Source: Polaribacter sp. Hel1_85
GTDB taxonomy: Bacteria; Bacteroidota; Bacteroidia; Flavobacteriales; Flavobacteriaceae
Direction of reading: 5' to 3'
Assembly: GCF_000766795.1 (NCBI RefSeq)
Contig: NZ_JPDS01000002.1
Span: 1,245,001 to 1,309,000 of the forward strand
Length of the DNA: 64,000 nt
Shown here: positions 53,502 to 62,484 of the stretch, piece by piece
Layout: each line of letters begins with the position of its first letter
Position numbering within the stretch: the stretch's first letter is position 1
Made by a program: the position numbers and the translations under genes
The notes under the pieces: generated by a model
Told to the model about the DNA's origin: nothing
Seen by the model: only the letters and a program-made list of their open reading frames with translations
Databases searched by the model: none

Positions 53502-54582
53502 GTTTTTTTATACCAAATTGTTTTAAAAAGAAATTAAAGTCTTTAAATCGTCTAAAAGTATATGAACTATACTCTTTATCTGTAAATGAATATTGTAAAA
53601 TTTTTATTTTGTCTTTAATCTTTATATAAGAGTTAATGATTCTAATTTTTTTGAGTTCTTTTTTAGAGTTTCCTATAATTTTTAGATACGATTCTAAATA
53701 TTTTTTTGATTCTTTATTTATAGTGTACTCTAAACTTTCAGGTGAATTTAAAAGCTTTGAAGCGCATCTTTTATAATTATTAAGATATTTTTTTAGAGTC
53801 TTATTTTTTAGATTTCTTTTTTTTGAAGTTGTGTTAATAGACAATAAAAAACTATCATAAACATTTCTCAATGTTAGGGTTTTAGAAAAATATAGATTAT
53901 CATTAATTTGTTTTTGTAAGATGGTAATTAATAGTTGATTCTCAAAAGAAGCAATATTGCAATTACTTACAGAAAATGAATTTTCTTTTAGAGTTTCATA
54001 ACCTAAATTACTAGTGTAGGGCTTCTTTAAAACTTTGTTATGGACTTCTACCGCTGCAATTCTATTTTCTTTAACCATTTTAGGATAATGCCAATGAAAG
54101 TCCATATAAACTTCATTTTTTGCACTATATTTTTCGATTTTTAAAATTTCTACAGTTTTTTTAAAGTCTTTTTTAGATACTATAAAATCAATATCACCAA
54201 CCATTCTTTCAGCAATATCTTCATATAAACCTTCAATTAGGTTTCCTGTACCTTTTAAGAAAATTGGTGCAATATTTTCAGCTAATAATAGCTCGTTAAT
54301 TTCTTTAGCTTGCTCAATTATTTGTTGATTCCGTTCACGATTTAAATCAGTAATATGAACCATGTAATTCACCAATTCTTTTGGTAAATAATGAAGGAAA
54401 TTAGCTTGTTTAAGATTGCAATATAACGCCGGAAACACAAAATGTGCAGTACTTACTTTTACAACAGGATCCCAATCGATGTTGCCTGATTTTAATTCTG
54501 TTTCTATTAAAACCTTATTTTTTATTTCATGATTTATTGTTAAACATTTTCCAATAAAAAATAAGGTTTCTTTATAGTTCAT
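53485..54582 (-). CDS. NTP_transf_5-type nucleotidyltransferase of the PqqD-kinase-peptide cassette
   Basis: The 365-residue protein belongs to the uncharacterised nucleotidyltransferase family PF14907. The core has Lys110-Gly111 in IFLKGTGNL, Arg126 and the two Asp of ERMVGDIDFIV (130 and 132) as expected metal ligands, and VEVHNKVLKK with Glu179 and His181. It would transfer a nucleotide or use one to modify a target, but the substrate is unknown. It starts inside the end of the PqqD-kinase gene (11-base overlap), so the two are made together. Related nucleotidyltransferases tailor lasso peptides next to HPr-kinase homologues. Confidence 0.85.
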   Translation of the reverse strand: MNYKETLFFIGKCLTINHEIKNKVLIETELKSGNIDWDPVVKVSTAHFVFPALYCNLKQANFLHYLPKELVNYMVHITDLNRERNQQIIEQAKEINELLLAENIAPIFLKGTGNLIEGLYEDIAERMVGDIDFIVSKKDFKKTVEILKIEKYSAKNEVYMDFHWHYPKMVKENRIAAVEVHNKVLKKPYTSNLGYETLKENSFSVSNCNIASFENQLLITILQKQINDNLYFSKTLTLRNVYDSFLLSINTTSKKRNLKNKTLKKYLNNYKRCASKLLNSPESLEYTINKESKKYLESYLKIIGNSKKELKKIRIINSYIKIKDKIKILQYSFTDKEYSSYTFRRFKDFNFFLKQFGIKKPKPNA

Positions 54583-55711
54583 TCTCGAATATTTTAGAAA
54601 CAGTTTTTATCATTTCTTCGTTTTTAGAATAGGTTAACTGGTAGCAATTTAGTGATGTAAACCAATCTAAAAATATTTGTGTATTTTCTTTTTTAGGAGA
54701 TAACCAAGAATCAGGAATTAATTGCTGGAAAGCATCAATCTTCGAAATCTTTTCACAGATTAAATCAGAATCTTTTTCATATTTAATAAATACTAAATCA
54801 TTGCAAGGTAAGTGACTAAAATAGTTTTTGTTATTTGGTTTTAAATAACGTACAATTTTGTTTAATCTTTTAAAATTATATTCAGCAGATGTTTCTAATT
54901 CCGGATAAATTGGTAATAATGTTTCTAAGCTATTTTTCTTTATAGAAATTGCTGAAGGAAAACTATAAACCTCTCTTTTTTCAATGTCCATTGGTACAAA
55001 ATCATCTGCTAAACAAGTAAAACCATTAGCTTGTAATAATGCAAGAGAAGTGCTTTTTCCGTTTCCAGAATCACCTAAAAAAAGGATAGATTTTTTTTTA
55101 TTACTTACCGCAGAAGCATGAAAAACTCCCATCCATTCATCTTCCTTTTTTTGATGAATTTTCTGTATCAATTGCATAGAAAATTTACCTTGAAAATAAT
55201 GAACATTCTTATTACTCCAAGCACCTATTATTTTCTGATCAACAAAAAGAAAAATGTATTTATTATTAATAAAAACATCAAATTGATAATCAAAATTTTC
55301 AGAATTATCAATTACTAAATGAGCAAATTTTGGATGTACAAGAGATAGCTCTTTTTCACCTAAATATGATACTTTAAAAACAACATTATTAACTTTGTAA
55401 TACTTTATGAATTCAAAAGATTTTGGAGCTTTTATATCTCTGTAATCATTTATCAATTCAGATTCAACATTACTTTTTGGTTGGTAAATTCTTTTTTCTA
55501 GATCCAATATAAAATCAATTGTCTTACCTATAGGAACTGAAAGTTTTTTAGATAATGCTTCAGCAATTTCATTTACAGAGATTCCTTTGCTTAATCTTTT
55601 TAAAATATCTGCAGTTGTATTTTCTAAAATTAGATATTCGTTACTGTTTTCAAACCAAACAATAGTTTTGTCTTCAACTGTTTTATATAATAAATTTGAT
55701 TGTTTTTTCAT
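54572..55711 (-). CDS. PqqD-like peptide-recognition domain fused to an HPr-kinase-like domain
   Basis: The 379-residue protein has two parts. Residues ~1-85 look like a PqqD/RiPP recognition element (WFENSNEYLILENTTADILKRL, SVNEIAEALSKKL). Residues ~190-379 resemble HPr kinase: FHASAV (His198), the P-loop LGDSGNGKSTS (213-222) and LADDFVPMD (Asp236-Asp237). No PTS or HPr gene is near, so this is not the regulatory HprK. The fused recognition domain suggests phosphorylation of a small peptide, and the obvious candidate is the 55-residue peptide encoded 88 bases upstream. The N-terminal domain call is by pattern, while the kinase call is firm. Confidence 0.8.
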   Translation of the reverse strand: MKKQSNLLYKTVEDKTIVWFENSNEYLILENTTADILKRLSKGISVNEIAEALSKKLSVPIGKTIDFILDLEKRIYQPKSNVESELINDYRDIKAPKSFEFIKYYKVNNVVFKVSYLGEKELSLVHPKFAHLVIDNSENFDYQFDVFINNKYIFLFVDQKIIGAWSNKNVHYFQGKFSMQLIQKIHQKKEDEWMGVFHASAVSNKKKSILFLGDSGNGKSTSLALLQANGFTCLADDFVPMDIEKREVYSFPSAISIKKNSLETLLPIYPELETSAEYNFKRLNKIVRYLKPNNKNYFSHLPCNDLVFIKYEKDSDLICEKISKIDAFQQLIPDSWLSPKKENTQIFLDWFTSLNCYQLTYSKNEEMIKTVSKIFENEL

Positions 55712-55750
55712 AAAGAATAAAAGTAGCTATTTTATTAAATATATAAAATT

Positions 55751-55775
55751 AAAAACGCCTCAATTTTGAGGCGCT
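55751..55775 (-). terminator. terminator between peptide gene and kinase gene
   Basis: CGCCTCAA (55756-55763) pairs with TTGAGGCG (55766-55773). On the minus strand it is followed by five T. It lies between the peptide stop (55800) and the kinase ATG (55711), so it would end or attenuate transcripts after the small peptide, giving more peptide than kinase. Confidence 0.75.
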
Positions 55776-55799
55776 TTTAATAAAATATTTATATGATTG

Positions 55800-55967
55800 C
55801 TAGAAACCTGTACCAGGAGATTCTGGACTTTGAGCTTGTGCCTTTTGTGGACTAAGAATTAGATAGGTTCCAAGTGCAGTTAAAGCTGCATATTTACCGA
55901 AATTTCCTATTTTTTTAATTGCTTCTTTACGAGAAATATCTTGAGTATCTTTTATTTGTTTTTTCAT
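55800..55967 (-). CDS. 55-residue secreted peptide, candidate substrate of the adjacent kinase/nucleotidyltransferase
   Basis: The protein has a charged N-terminus (MKKQIKDTQDISRKEAIKK), a hydrophobic segment (YAALTALGTYLIL), a PQKAQAQ cleavage-like region and a tail SPESPGTGF. SRKEAIKK resembles a weak twin-arginine motif (one Arg replaced by Lys), and A-Q-A fits signal peptidase I. The mature part would be about ten residues with two Ser-Pro pairs and a Thr. Its position directly before a PqqD-kinase fusion and a nucleotidyltransferase suggests a modified peptide precursor. It lies 28 bases after the lamin-tail T9SS gene and may share its transcript. Confidence 0.75.
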   Translation of the reverse strand: MKKQIKDTQDISRKEAIKKIGNFGKYAALTALGTYLILSPQKAQAQSPESPGTGF

Positions 55968-55995
55968 GATGTTTTATATTTAAAAATTCTCGATT

Positions 55996-58900
55996 TTATT
56001 CTAAAATTATTTTTTTGTTCAATTTACCGTTTTGTGTTTCCAATTGAACAATATAAACTCCTTTTGCTAATTTGGGTAAAGAAATATATTTAGCTCCAAT
56101 AGTTTTAAAAGAAGCATTCATTACTTGTTTTCCTGTAATACTAAATAACTTTATGTTAGCATTCCCTTGTGAAAATCCAATAATTTTTAATGTAGAAGCA
56201 TCTGATTTGAAAATACTAATTGAATTTAAAATAGCATCATCTTTTACAGATAAAGCACTTTGAGTTGTATGAATGTAGAAACGACCAGTACCATTTAGAG
56301 CCTCTGATAAAGTTATTTTATATTCACTATTAGTTTTATCTAAACGAGTAAAAACATTTGTTAACCTATCTTCTAAAAATACTTTAGTATCTGAAGGTAA
56401 ATTTAAAGCTTCTGCAGTAAAAGTAATTTCTTTTCCACTTATAGCATTTACACCAACAGGAATTACCATGTTTTCATAATCTGAATTTGGTAATGATTGA
56501 ATTTGATAATTTTTATTTATGTTATTAGATAATAATTGTGTGTAAATATCAAAACTGTTAGGAATTCCTTTAAAAGTTTCACCATCAAAACCATTATCAA
56601 AGGCTTTACTACTTCCTTCTTTGTATCTTACTTTTGCAAACCTTATAGAGTTTCCATCAGTTATACTTAAAACAATTTCAGTGCTAATTGCTTTTAAGAA
56701 AGTATCAGTTTCATGACTTTGAGAGGTTTCTTCAAAAGTTAAATTACCTCCTGCAGATGCTTTTATAAAGAATCCTTGTCCTGGGGCAATTTTAAAGGCA
56801 TCACCAGTCATTTTTGCAACATAATTTTTTGTTGATGAATCCCAAATCCAAATTGTTTCAGAGTCTAATAAACTAGTATTAGTTGTTAAAAAAGTTGCAC
56901 TATTTATATAAGCTGTGTATGGGTTACCTACTAAATTATAACTAGTTGTGCCAGTTGTAATAGCAACATCACTAATATCTCCAGTATTTAGAGTTCCCGT
57001 AAAAGAAACATCACCAGTTGTAGTTCTTTTTATTGAGTAACCTGCCCCTGTAGCAAATGTACTTGTGGTACCATCTGAATATACCCAATTACTAGAAGCA
57101 ACAGTGTTATTATAAGTTGCAATACCTCTGTTAGAAGCAGTTCCGCTAGCAATTTCATTTGTATCTGCCCAAGTTGTTCCATATGCTTGTCCTGTAACAG
57201 GAGAAGACATTAGGTGCCAACCTTCTAGTTTGTCTAAATTTGTATCTCCAGTTGTAGCTGGTGTTGTAATATTTCTATTGTAAGTTACACTACCTGTAAC
57301 AGTTAATGTTGAGCTTGTATTTACAATAAAAGAATTACCTGAGGCCACACCAATATTGTTAACAGATGCATTTGATGAAACTGTATAATTATCATAAAAA
57401 TATGCATCTTTTGTAGCAGTTGTTCCATCCATTGCAACAGAATTTACCCAAGCACCACCAGAATATACTAAATATTCTAACTCTCCTGGAGTTCCATCTG
57501 TAGGTGTTTCTGTTACGAAAGTATCAGTAAAAATATTTCTATAATCTTTGGTAGATCCAACACCAGTAAGTGTATCATCTATTAAAGTACCATCATCAGT
57601 ATCTGCTGTTCCTCCTGTTTTAAGTTTCCATCTTCTTCCTGTTCCAAAATATAAATCTGAATGCCCACCATTAAAATTTACACTAGGATTTAAAGTTATA
57701 CTATTAGCAGTATTAAAACTAGATCTGCTAGAACCTCTAGCTATAATTAAAAAACCATTCGCAGGTATTGTAACATCTACTGATGCTGTTGATTCATCTA
57801 CACCAAAATCAAATGAATATTCATATGCTCCAGCAGAACTAAATCTTAATAGTTTACTTGTTGCTAAACTAACAGTTTCGTTAGAATTATTAAATAACTC
57901 AAGATAATCATTGTTGAAACCATTCTCAGAATCAAGAATTTCTGTAATAAAAACGGAACCTGCTGTTGGAACAGGAGGAATTTCATCATCTGTAATTGTT
58001 ACAGTGTGTTGGCTTGTAGAAATAACCAAACCAGTTACAGAACTTGTTTCTGTTAAAGTTAAAATTACAGTTTCTTTATCAGCATCAGCATCAGCATTTA
58101 TATCTAAAGAAATGTTTTGAGATTCATCTGTAGTAAAAGAAAGACTTGTAGTGTTTAAAGTAAAATCTGCTCCTTCTGCAGTTCCTGAAGAAGCGACACT
58201 AACATCTATTTGTGTTCCTGAATAATCTGAAACAGTAACGGGTATTGATACATTAAAAGTTGTATTTGTTTCTGTTTGAGAACTTGTTGCAGTATCAAAA
58301 CCAATAGTTGGTGGATTTTCGTCATCATTTATTGTTACAGTATGTGTAGATTGAGAGATAACTAAACCAGTTACAGAACTTGTTTCGGTAATTGTTAAAA
58401 TAATGGTTTCATCATCAAAATCTTCTGTGTCAGGAATAATGTCTAAAGAAATATTTTGAGAACCATCTGCAGTATAAGATAATGTACTTGTGTTTAATGT
58501 ATAGTCTCCAGCTTCTGCAGTTCCTCCAGTTACCGAAACATTAACATCTATTTGATTTCCATCATAATTAGAAACTGTTACTGGTAAGTTTACGTTAAAA
58601 GTAGCATCTGTTTCAGTTTGAGAACTTGTTGCTGCATCAAAACCAATAGTTGGAGTAGAAGGTGCTGTGCCATTTAATATTAATTCATCTATTACGAATT
58701 GTTCATCTCCAGCTTCTCCTCTAACTGTTAATTTTAAATCCAAAGAAACTCCAGTTGATGGAATGTTTTCTGTTATAGTTTGTAATACTAAATTTAACGA
58801 TGTAACACCATCTGTCAAAGCACTATTTCCACCAGGACTAGTAAAATCAAAAATTTCGGTATATGAACCAGCATCTATTTTATACTCAAGTTTAATACCT

Positions 58901-59301
58901 TCTCCAGCATCAAATTTGTTAGTAACTGCACCTAAGTCGATGGAAATATTTAAATTAGTGTAACCATTTATATTAATGTTAGACCAAGTTATTTCTCTAA
59001 ATGTGTTTCCTCCTTCACCATTTAAATCTTCTCCGGTTAAATAATTACCAGTAATTCCTGTAAAAGACGCTAAACCACTAGGAGTATTGTTATTTGGGTT
59101 ATTGTCGAAATCATTGGTTGAACCATCTGTAGGGTCTATAATTCCAAAATAATCACCAGATCCATCCGTGAAAAAGGATTCGCTTTTTGTAAATTGAGAA
59201 TCATCATTAAAATGCTCTATTAATATTTGGCTAAAACCAAGTTGTGTAATCATTGCAAAAGTAAAAAGCATTGCAATTTTTAAAAAGTTTTTTTGTTTCA
59301 T
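55996..59301 (-). CDS. Calx-beta / lamin-tail domain protein with T9SS type A sorting domain
   Basis: The 1101-residue secreted protein starts with a signal peptide (TQLGFSQ). Residues ~20-210 are a jelly-roll-like region. Residues ~215-330 and ~331-438 are two tandem Calx-beta units, each opening TIGFD.ATSSQTET and ending STHTVTI.DDE, and related at DNA level as well. A lamin-tail domain follows (VFITEILDSENGFNNDYLELFNN, ~450-560), then a long beta-rich region and the T9SS type A C-terminal domain (ISIFKSDASTLKIIG ... KGVYIVQLETQNGKL). Calx-beta units bind calcium. It is probably a surface protein, with the small peptide gene 28 bases downstream. Confidence 0.9.
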   Translation of the reverse strand: MKQKNFLKIAMLFTFAMITQLGFSQILIEHFNDDSQFTKSESFFTDGSGDYFGIIDPTDGSTNDFDNNPNNNTPSGLASFTGITGNYLTGEDLNGEGGNTFREITWSNININGYTNLNISIDLGAVTNKFDAGEGIKLEYKIDAGSYTEIFDFTSPGGNSALTDGVTSLNLVLQTITENIPSTGVSLDLKLTVRGEAGDEQFVIDELILNGTAPSTPTIGFDAATSSQTETDATFNVNLPVTVSNYDGNQIDVNVSVTGGTAEAGDYTLNTSTLSYTADGSQNISLDIIPDTEDFDDETIILTITETSSVTGLVISQSTHTVTINDDENPPTIGFDTATSSQTETNTTFNVSIPVTVSDYSGTQIDVSVASSGTAEGADFTLNTTSLSFTTDESQNISLDINADADADKETVILTLTETSSVTGLVISTSQHTVTITDDEIPPVPTAGSVFITEILDSENGFNNDYLELFNNSNETVSLATSKLLRFSSAGAYEYSFDFGVDESTASVDVTIPANGFLIIARGSSRSSFNTANSITLNPSVNFNGGHSDLYFGTGRRWKLKTGGTADTDDGTLIDDTLTGVGSTKDYRNIFTDTFVTETPTDGTPGELEYLVYSGGAWVNSVAMDGTTATKDAYFYDNYTVSSNASVNNIGVASGNSFIVNTSSTLTVTGSVTYNRNITTPATTGDTNLDKLEGWHLMSSPVTGQAYGTTWADTNEIASGTASNRGIATYNNTVASSNWVYSDGTTSTFATGAGYSIKRTTTGDVSFTGTLNTGDISDVAITTGTTSYNLVGNPYTAYINSATFLTTNTSLLDSETIWIWDSSTKNYVAKMTGDAFKIAPGQGFFIKASAGGNLTFEETSQSHETDTFLKAISTEIVLSITDGNSIRFAKVRYKEGSSKAFDNGFDGETFKGIPNSFDIYTQLLSNNINKNYQIQSLPNSDYENMVIPVGVNAISGKEITFTAEALNLPSDTKVFLEDRLTNVFTRLDKTNSEYKITLSEALNGTGRFYIHTTQSALSVKDDAILNSISIFKSDASTLKIIGFSQGNANIKLFSITGKQVMNASFKTIGAKYISLPKLAKGVYIVQLETQNGKLNKKIILE

Positions 59302-59446
59302 GTTAAATTGATTTATTATTGCAATAAAAATACAATTTTTAGTGAAACAAAAACAACTAAAAATCTATTTAACAATTAGTTAATATGAGTGTAAAACAAG
59401 GGTTTTATTTTTAACGTAAATTTAATTTTTGTTTACTTAAAAAAAA

Positions 59447-60946
59447 CTAGTTTTTACGCCAAAAGAAAGGAGTAAATAAAATAAGTACGGTAAAGAGTTC
59501 TAAACGCCCAATTAACATTAAAAAAGAACAAAACCATTTTGCACCATCAGATAAGTGTGCATAATTATCTACAGGACTTACGCTACCAATTGCTGGTCCA
59601 ATATTACCTAAGGAAGATGCTGCAGCTCCTAATGCAGACATAAAGTCTAATCCTAAAAGTGTAAGTATTACAGACGCCAAAATAAAAATAAGCATGTAAA
59701 TAATAAAGAAAGAAATAATATTAAAAACAATAGACTGATTTACAGCTTTAGCATCATACCTTACTGGTATAATTGCATTTGGGTGTAATGCCTTTTTAAA
59801 TTCTAAAAAACTATTCTTAAGCATCACAATATGTCTTACTACTTTTATTCCACCACTTGTAGAACCAGCAGAACCACCTGTAAAAAATAAAGCAAAGAAA
59901 ATACCAGTAGCAAAAAAATGCCACATTGTAAAATCTGCAGTTACAAAACCAGTTGTAGTTACTACAGAAGTAACCATAAAAAGAGAGTGTCTAATAGAAC
60001 TTTCTGCTTTTCCATAAATCATTGGATGTGCAATGGTTGTTTGTAAATTTGGGTCTTGAAAAAAGTAAATAATTATTGTAATAATAGCTGATACGCCAAT
60101 AATTCCGAAAAAGTAATATTTAAATTCTTCACTTTGAAAAACTTTCTGAACCTTACCTTTTAAAGCAAAATAAGTTAGTACAAAATTTGTTCCTGCAACT
60201 AACATGAAAAAGATAATAATATATTGTACAAAAGGTAAATTATTATAGAAAGCAACACTGCTGTTTTTTGTTGAAAAACCACCTGTACTCATTGTTGCCA
60301 TTGCATGATTTATGGCGTCAAACCAAGTCATACCTGCAACTTTTAATAATAAGAATTGAACTATGGTTAGTGTAACATAAATTAAATATAAACGCTTGGC
60401 AGTATCTGTAATTCTTGGATGAAGTTTATCTGCAGATGGACCTGGAGCTTCTGCCATAAAAAGCTGCATACCACCAATACCTAACAGAGGTAAAATTGCA
60501 ATTGTAAGTACAATAATTCCCATTCCACCAATCCAATGTGTTGCACTTCGCCAAAATAAGATTCCTTTTGGCATAGATTCTATATCAGTTAAAATTGAAG
60601 AACCTGTTGTAGAATATCCAGAAAGTGTTTCAAAAAAAGCATTACTTATACTGGGTATTGATTCTGAAAGTAAATAAGGTAACATTCCTGTTAAAGAAAG
60701 AGTTAACCAACCCAAAGTAACAATTAAGTACCCTTCTTTTTTTTGAATACTTGTACTCTCTGGTTTGTTTAAAAAGTAAAGTAAAAGTCCAATAATTACA
60801 GTTACAATTCCTGCGCCCAAAATACCCCATTTAGCATTTTCATTATGATAAACACTAAAAGGATACGCAATAAACATAAAGAATCCGTTTAATATTGCTG
60901 TAATACCTAAGAAGCGAAATATTATTTTGGTATTTAAAGATCCCAT
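59447..60946 (-). CDS. trkH: Trk-type potassium uptake protein, channel subunit
   Basis: The 499-residue membrane protein has about ten to twelve helices in four pore repeats. Selectivity-filter-like segments are visible: SGYSTTGSSIL, TMSTGGFSTKN, TSVVTTTGFVT and SSLGNIGPAIG. TrkH forms the K+ translocation pore, gated by the nucleotide-binding TrkA protein. trkA lies immediately upstream with four bases between the two genes. Flavobacterial Trk systems serve potassium uptake in saline water. Confidence 0.93.
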   Translation of the reverse strand: MGSLNTKIIFRFLGITAILNGFFMFIAYPFSVYHNENAKWGILGAGIVTVIIGLLLYFLNKPESTSIQKKEGYLIVTLGWLTLSLTGMLPYLLSESIPSISNAFFETLSGYSTTGSSILTDIESMPKGILFWRSATHWIGGMGIIVLTIAILPLLGIGGMQLFMAEAPGPSADKLHPRITDTAKRLYLIYVTLTIVQFLLLKVAGMTWFDAINHAMATMSTGGFSTKNSSVAFYNNLPFVQYIIIFFMLVAGTNFVLTYFALKGKVQKVFQSEEFKYYFFGIIGVSAIITIIIYFFQDPNLQTTIAHPMIYGKAESSIRHSLFMVTSVVTTTGFVTADFTMWHFFATGIFFALFFTGGSAGSTSGGIKVVRHIVMLKNSFLEFKKALHPNAIIPVRYDAKAVNQSIVFNIISFFIIYMLIFILASVILTLLGLDFMSALGAAASSLGNIGPAIGSVSPVDNYAHLSDGAKWFCSFLMLIGRLELFTVLILFTPFFWRKN

Positions 60947-60950
60947 TCTA

Positions 60951-62297
60951 TTATTTAAATAATCTTTCTACAGCATTTATTGCTTCTGGTAAACAAAACA
61001 CAATTACTTTATCACCAATTTCTAGTTGAACATCTCCAGATGGCATAATTGCTGTTTGATTTCTAATGATTCCACCAAAAACGGCTTCTCTTGGAAAACG
61101 TAAATCTTTAATTGCACGTTCTGTTATTTTTGTCTCCTTTTGAACTTCAAATTCAAAAACTTCTGCATCAATATTGTGTAGATTAGCCAATGCTAAAATT
61201 TCTCCTTTTCTTATATGTCTAAAGATATTGCTAGCAGCAATTAATTTTTTATTAATTAAAGATTGAATTCCAATAGTTTGAGAAATATCAATATAATCCA
61301 TATTTTCAACAAGGGCAATTGTCTTTTTTACACCTTTAGATTTTGCTACTAAGCAAGACATAATATTCGTTTCAGAATTTCCTGTAACAGCAATAAAAGC
61401 ATCAGTTTCTCTAATGTTTTCTTCTTCTAATAATTCTAAATCTCTACCATCACCATTAATAACTAAAGTATTATTAAGCTTTTCAGCTAATAACTCTGCC
61501 TTCACTCTGTTTTTTTCAATAAGTTTAACCTTAAAATTATCTTTACAAAGATTTCTAGCAGTTTTCTCTCCAATACTACTTCCTCCTAAAATCATAACAT
61601 TTTTAATGTCAAATTGTTTCTTACCAATAATAGGGTAGAGGTCTTTCATGCTATAATTTGGTACACAAAAATATACCTGATCATCTAATTGATAAGTAGA
61701 ATCTCCTCTAGGAATAATAGTTTGAGAAACACCTTGTCTTTTAATTGCAATTGTTGTAAAATGTACTTTTGGAAATTGTTGTTTTGCTTCTTTTACGGTT
61801 AAATTTAATATTGGAGAATTATATGTTAATGGAGTTCCCATTACATTAAAAACACCACTTTCAAACGCTACAGTATCATTAAATGAAGATTGATTTAACA
61901 ACATTTTTATTTCGTTAGCAGCCAATTCTTGAGGAGAAATCATAAAGTCTAACCCGAATTGTTTGAAATCAACTTCACACTCATTTAAAAACTCAGAATT
62001 ATCGATTCTTGCAATTGTCTTTTTTGCGCCTAAAGATTTACCAATTACAGAAATTGTAAAATTTGTGTTTTGGCTATCTGTAACTGCAATTAATAAATCT
62101 GCAGAATCGATTCCTATTTCTTTTAATAACTTTATGGAAGTTGCATCACCTTTTTTGGTAATAACATCTAAATGATTATTAATATATTCAAGCTTTTCAC
62201 CATCAAAATCTATGATGTAAGTATCTTGAGACTCGTAAGAAAGAAGTTTAGCCAAGTGAAAACCAACGTCTCCAGCACCAGCTATAATAATTTTCAT
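60951..62297 (-). CDS. trkA: Trk-type potassium uptake, NAD-binding regulatory subunit
   Basis: The 448-residue cytoplasmic protein has two RCK units in tandem. Each has a Rossmann domain (IIIAGAGDVGFHLAKLL at the N-terminus and MILGGSSIGEKTARNL near residue 235) followed by an RCK_C domain (ending QLDDQVYFCVPN and QLEIGDKVIVFCLPE). It binds NAD(H)/ATP and gates TrkH. It is the first gene of the two-gene trk operon and is divergent from the cytochrome gene across a 187-bp gap with no other feature seen. Confidence 0.95.
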   Translation of the reverse strand: MKIIIAGAGDVGFHLAKLLSYESQDTYIIDFDGEKLEYINNHLDVITKKGDATSIKLLKEIGIDSADLLIAVTDSQNTNFTISVIGKSLGAKKTIARIDNSEFLNECEVDFKQFGLDFMISPQELAANEIKMLLNQSSFNDTVAFESGVFNVMGTPLTYNSPILNLTVKEAKQQFPKVHFTTIAIKRQGVSQTIIPRGDSTYQLDDQVYFCVPNYSMKDLYPIIGKKQFDIKNVMILGGSSIGEKTARNLCKDNFKVKLIEKNRVKAELLAEKLNNTLVINGDGRDLELLEEENIRETDAFIAVTGNSETNIMSCLVAKSKGVKKTIALVENMDYIDISQTIGIQSLINKKLIAASNIFRHIRKGEILALANLHNIDAEVFEFEVQKETKITERAIKDLRFPREAVFGGIIRNQTAIMPSGDVQLEIGDKVIVFCLPEAINAVERLFK

Positions 62298-62484
62298 GTG
62301 TTAAATATAGAATATAAAATACAAAGATATAAAGAGTTTTGCTGGAAATAACAATAAATGAAAGTTTTCAATTTTTTATAAATGCCTTTTATTTTTTTTT
62401 TTGAAAAAAACTGACAATTATCTTTTTTTCTAGTGAATAGAAACTTTAGTTTTACTTTTACAATTTTTATAAAACACTTTCTAC

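Noticed and set aside
54572..55711. Standard HPr kinase/phosphorylase of carbon-catabolite control
   Set aside because: There is no HPr or PTS gene nearby, and the N-terminus is PqqD-like rather than the usual HprK N-domain. The neighbours point to a peptide substrate.
57548..57907. Plus-strand 119-codon ORF opposite the lamin-tail gene
   Set aside because: It is a reverse-frame shadow of a Ser/Thr-rich secreted protein.
57980..58660. Tandem DNA repeat as a mobile element
   Set aside because: The repeated sequence encodes two Calx-beta domains in frame, so it is an ordinary domain duplication.
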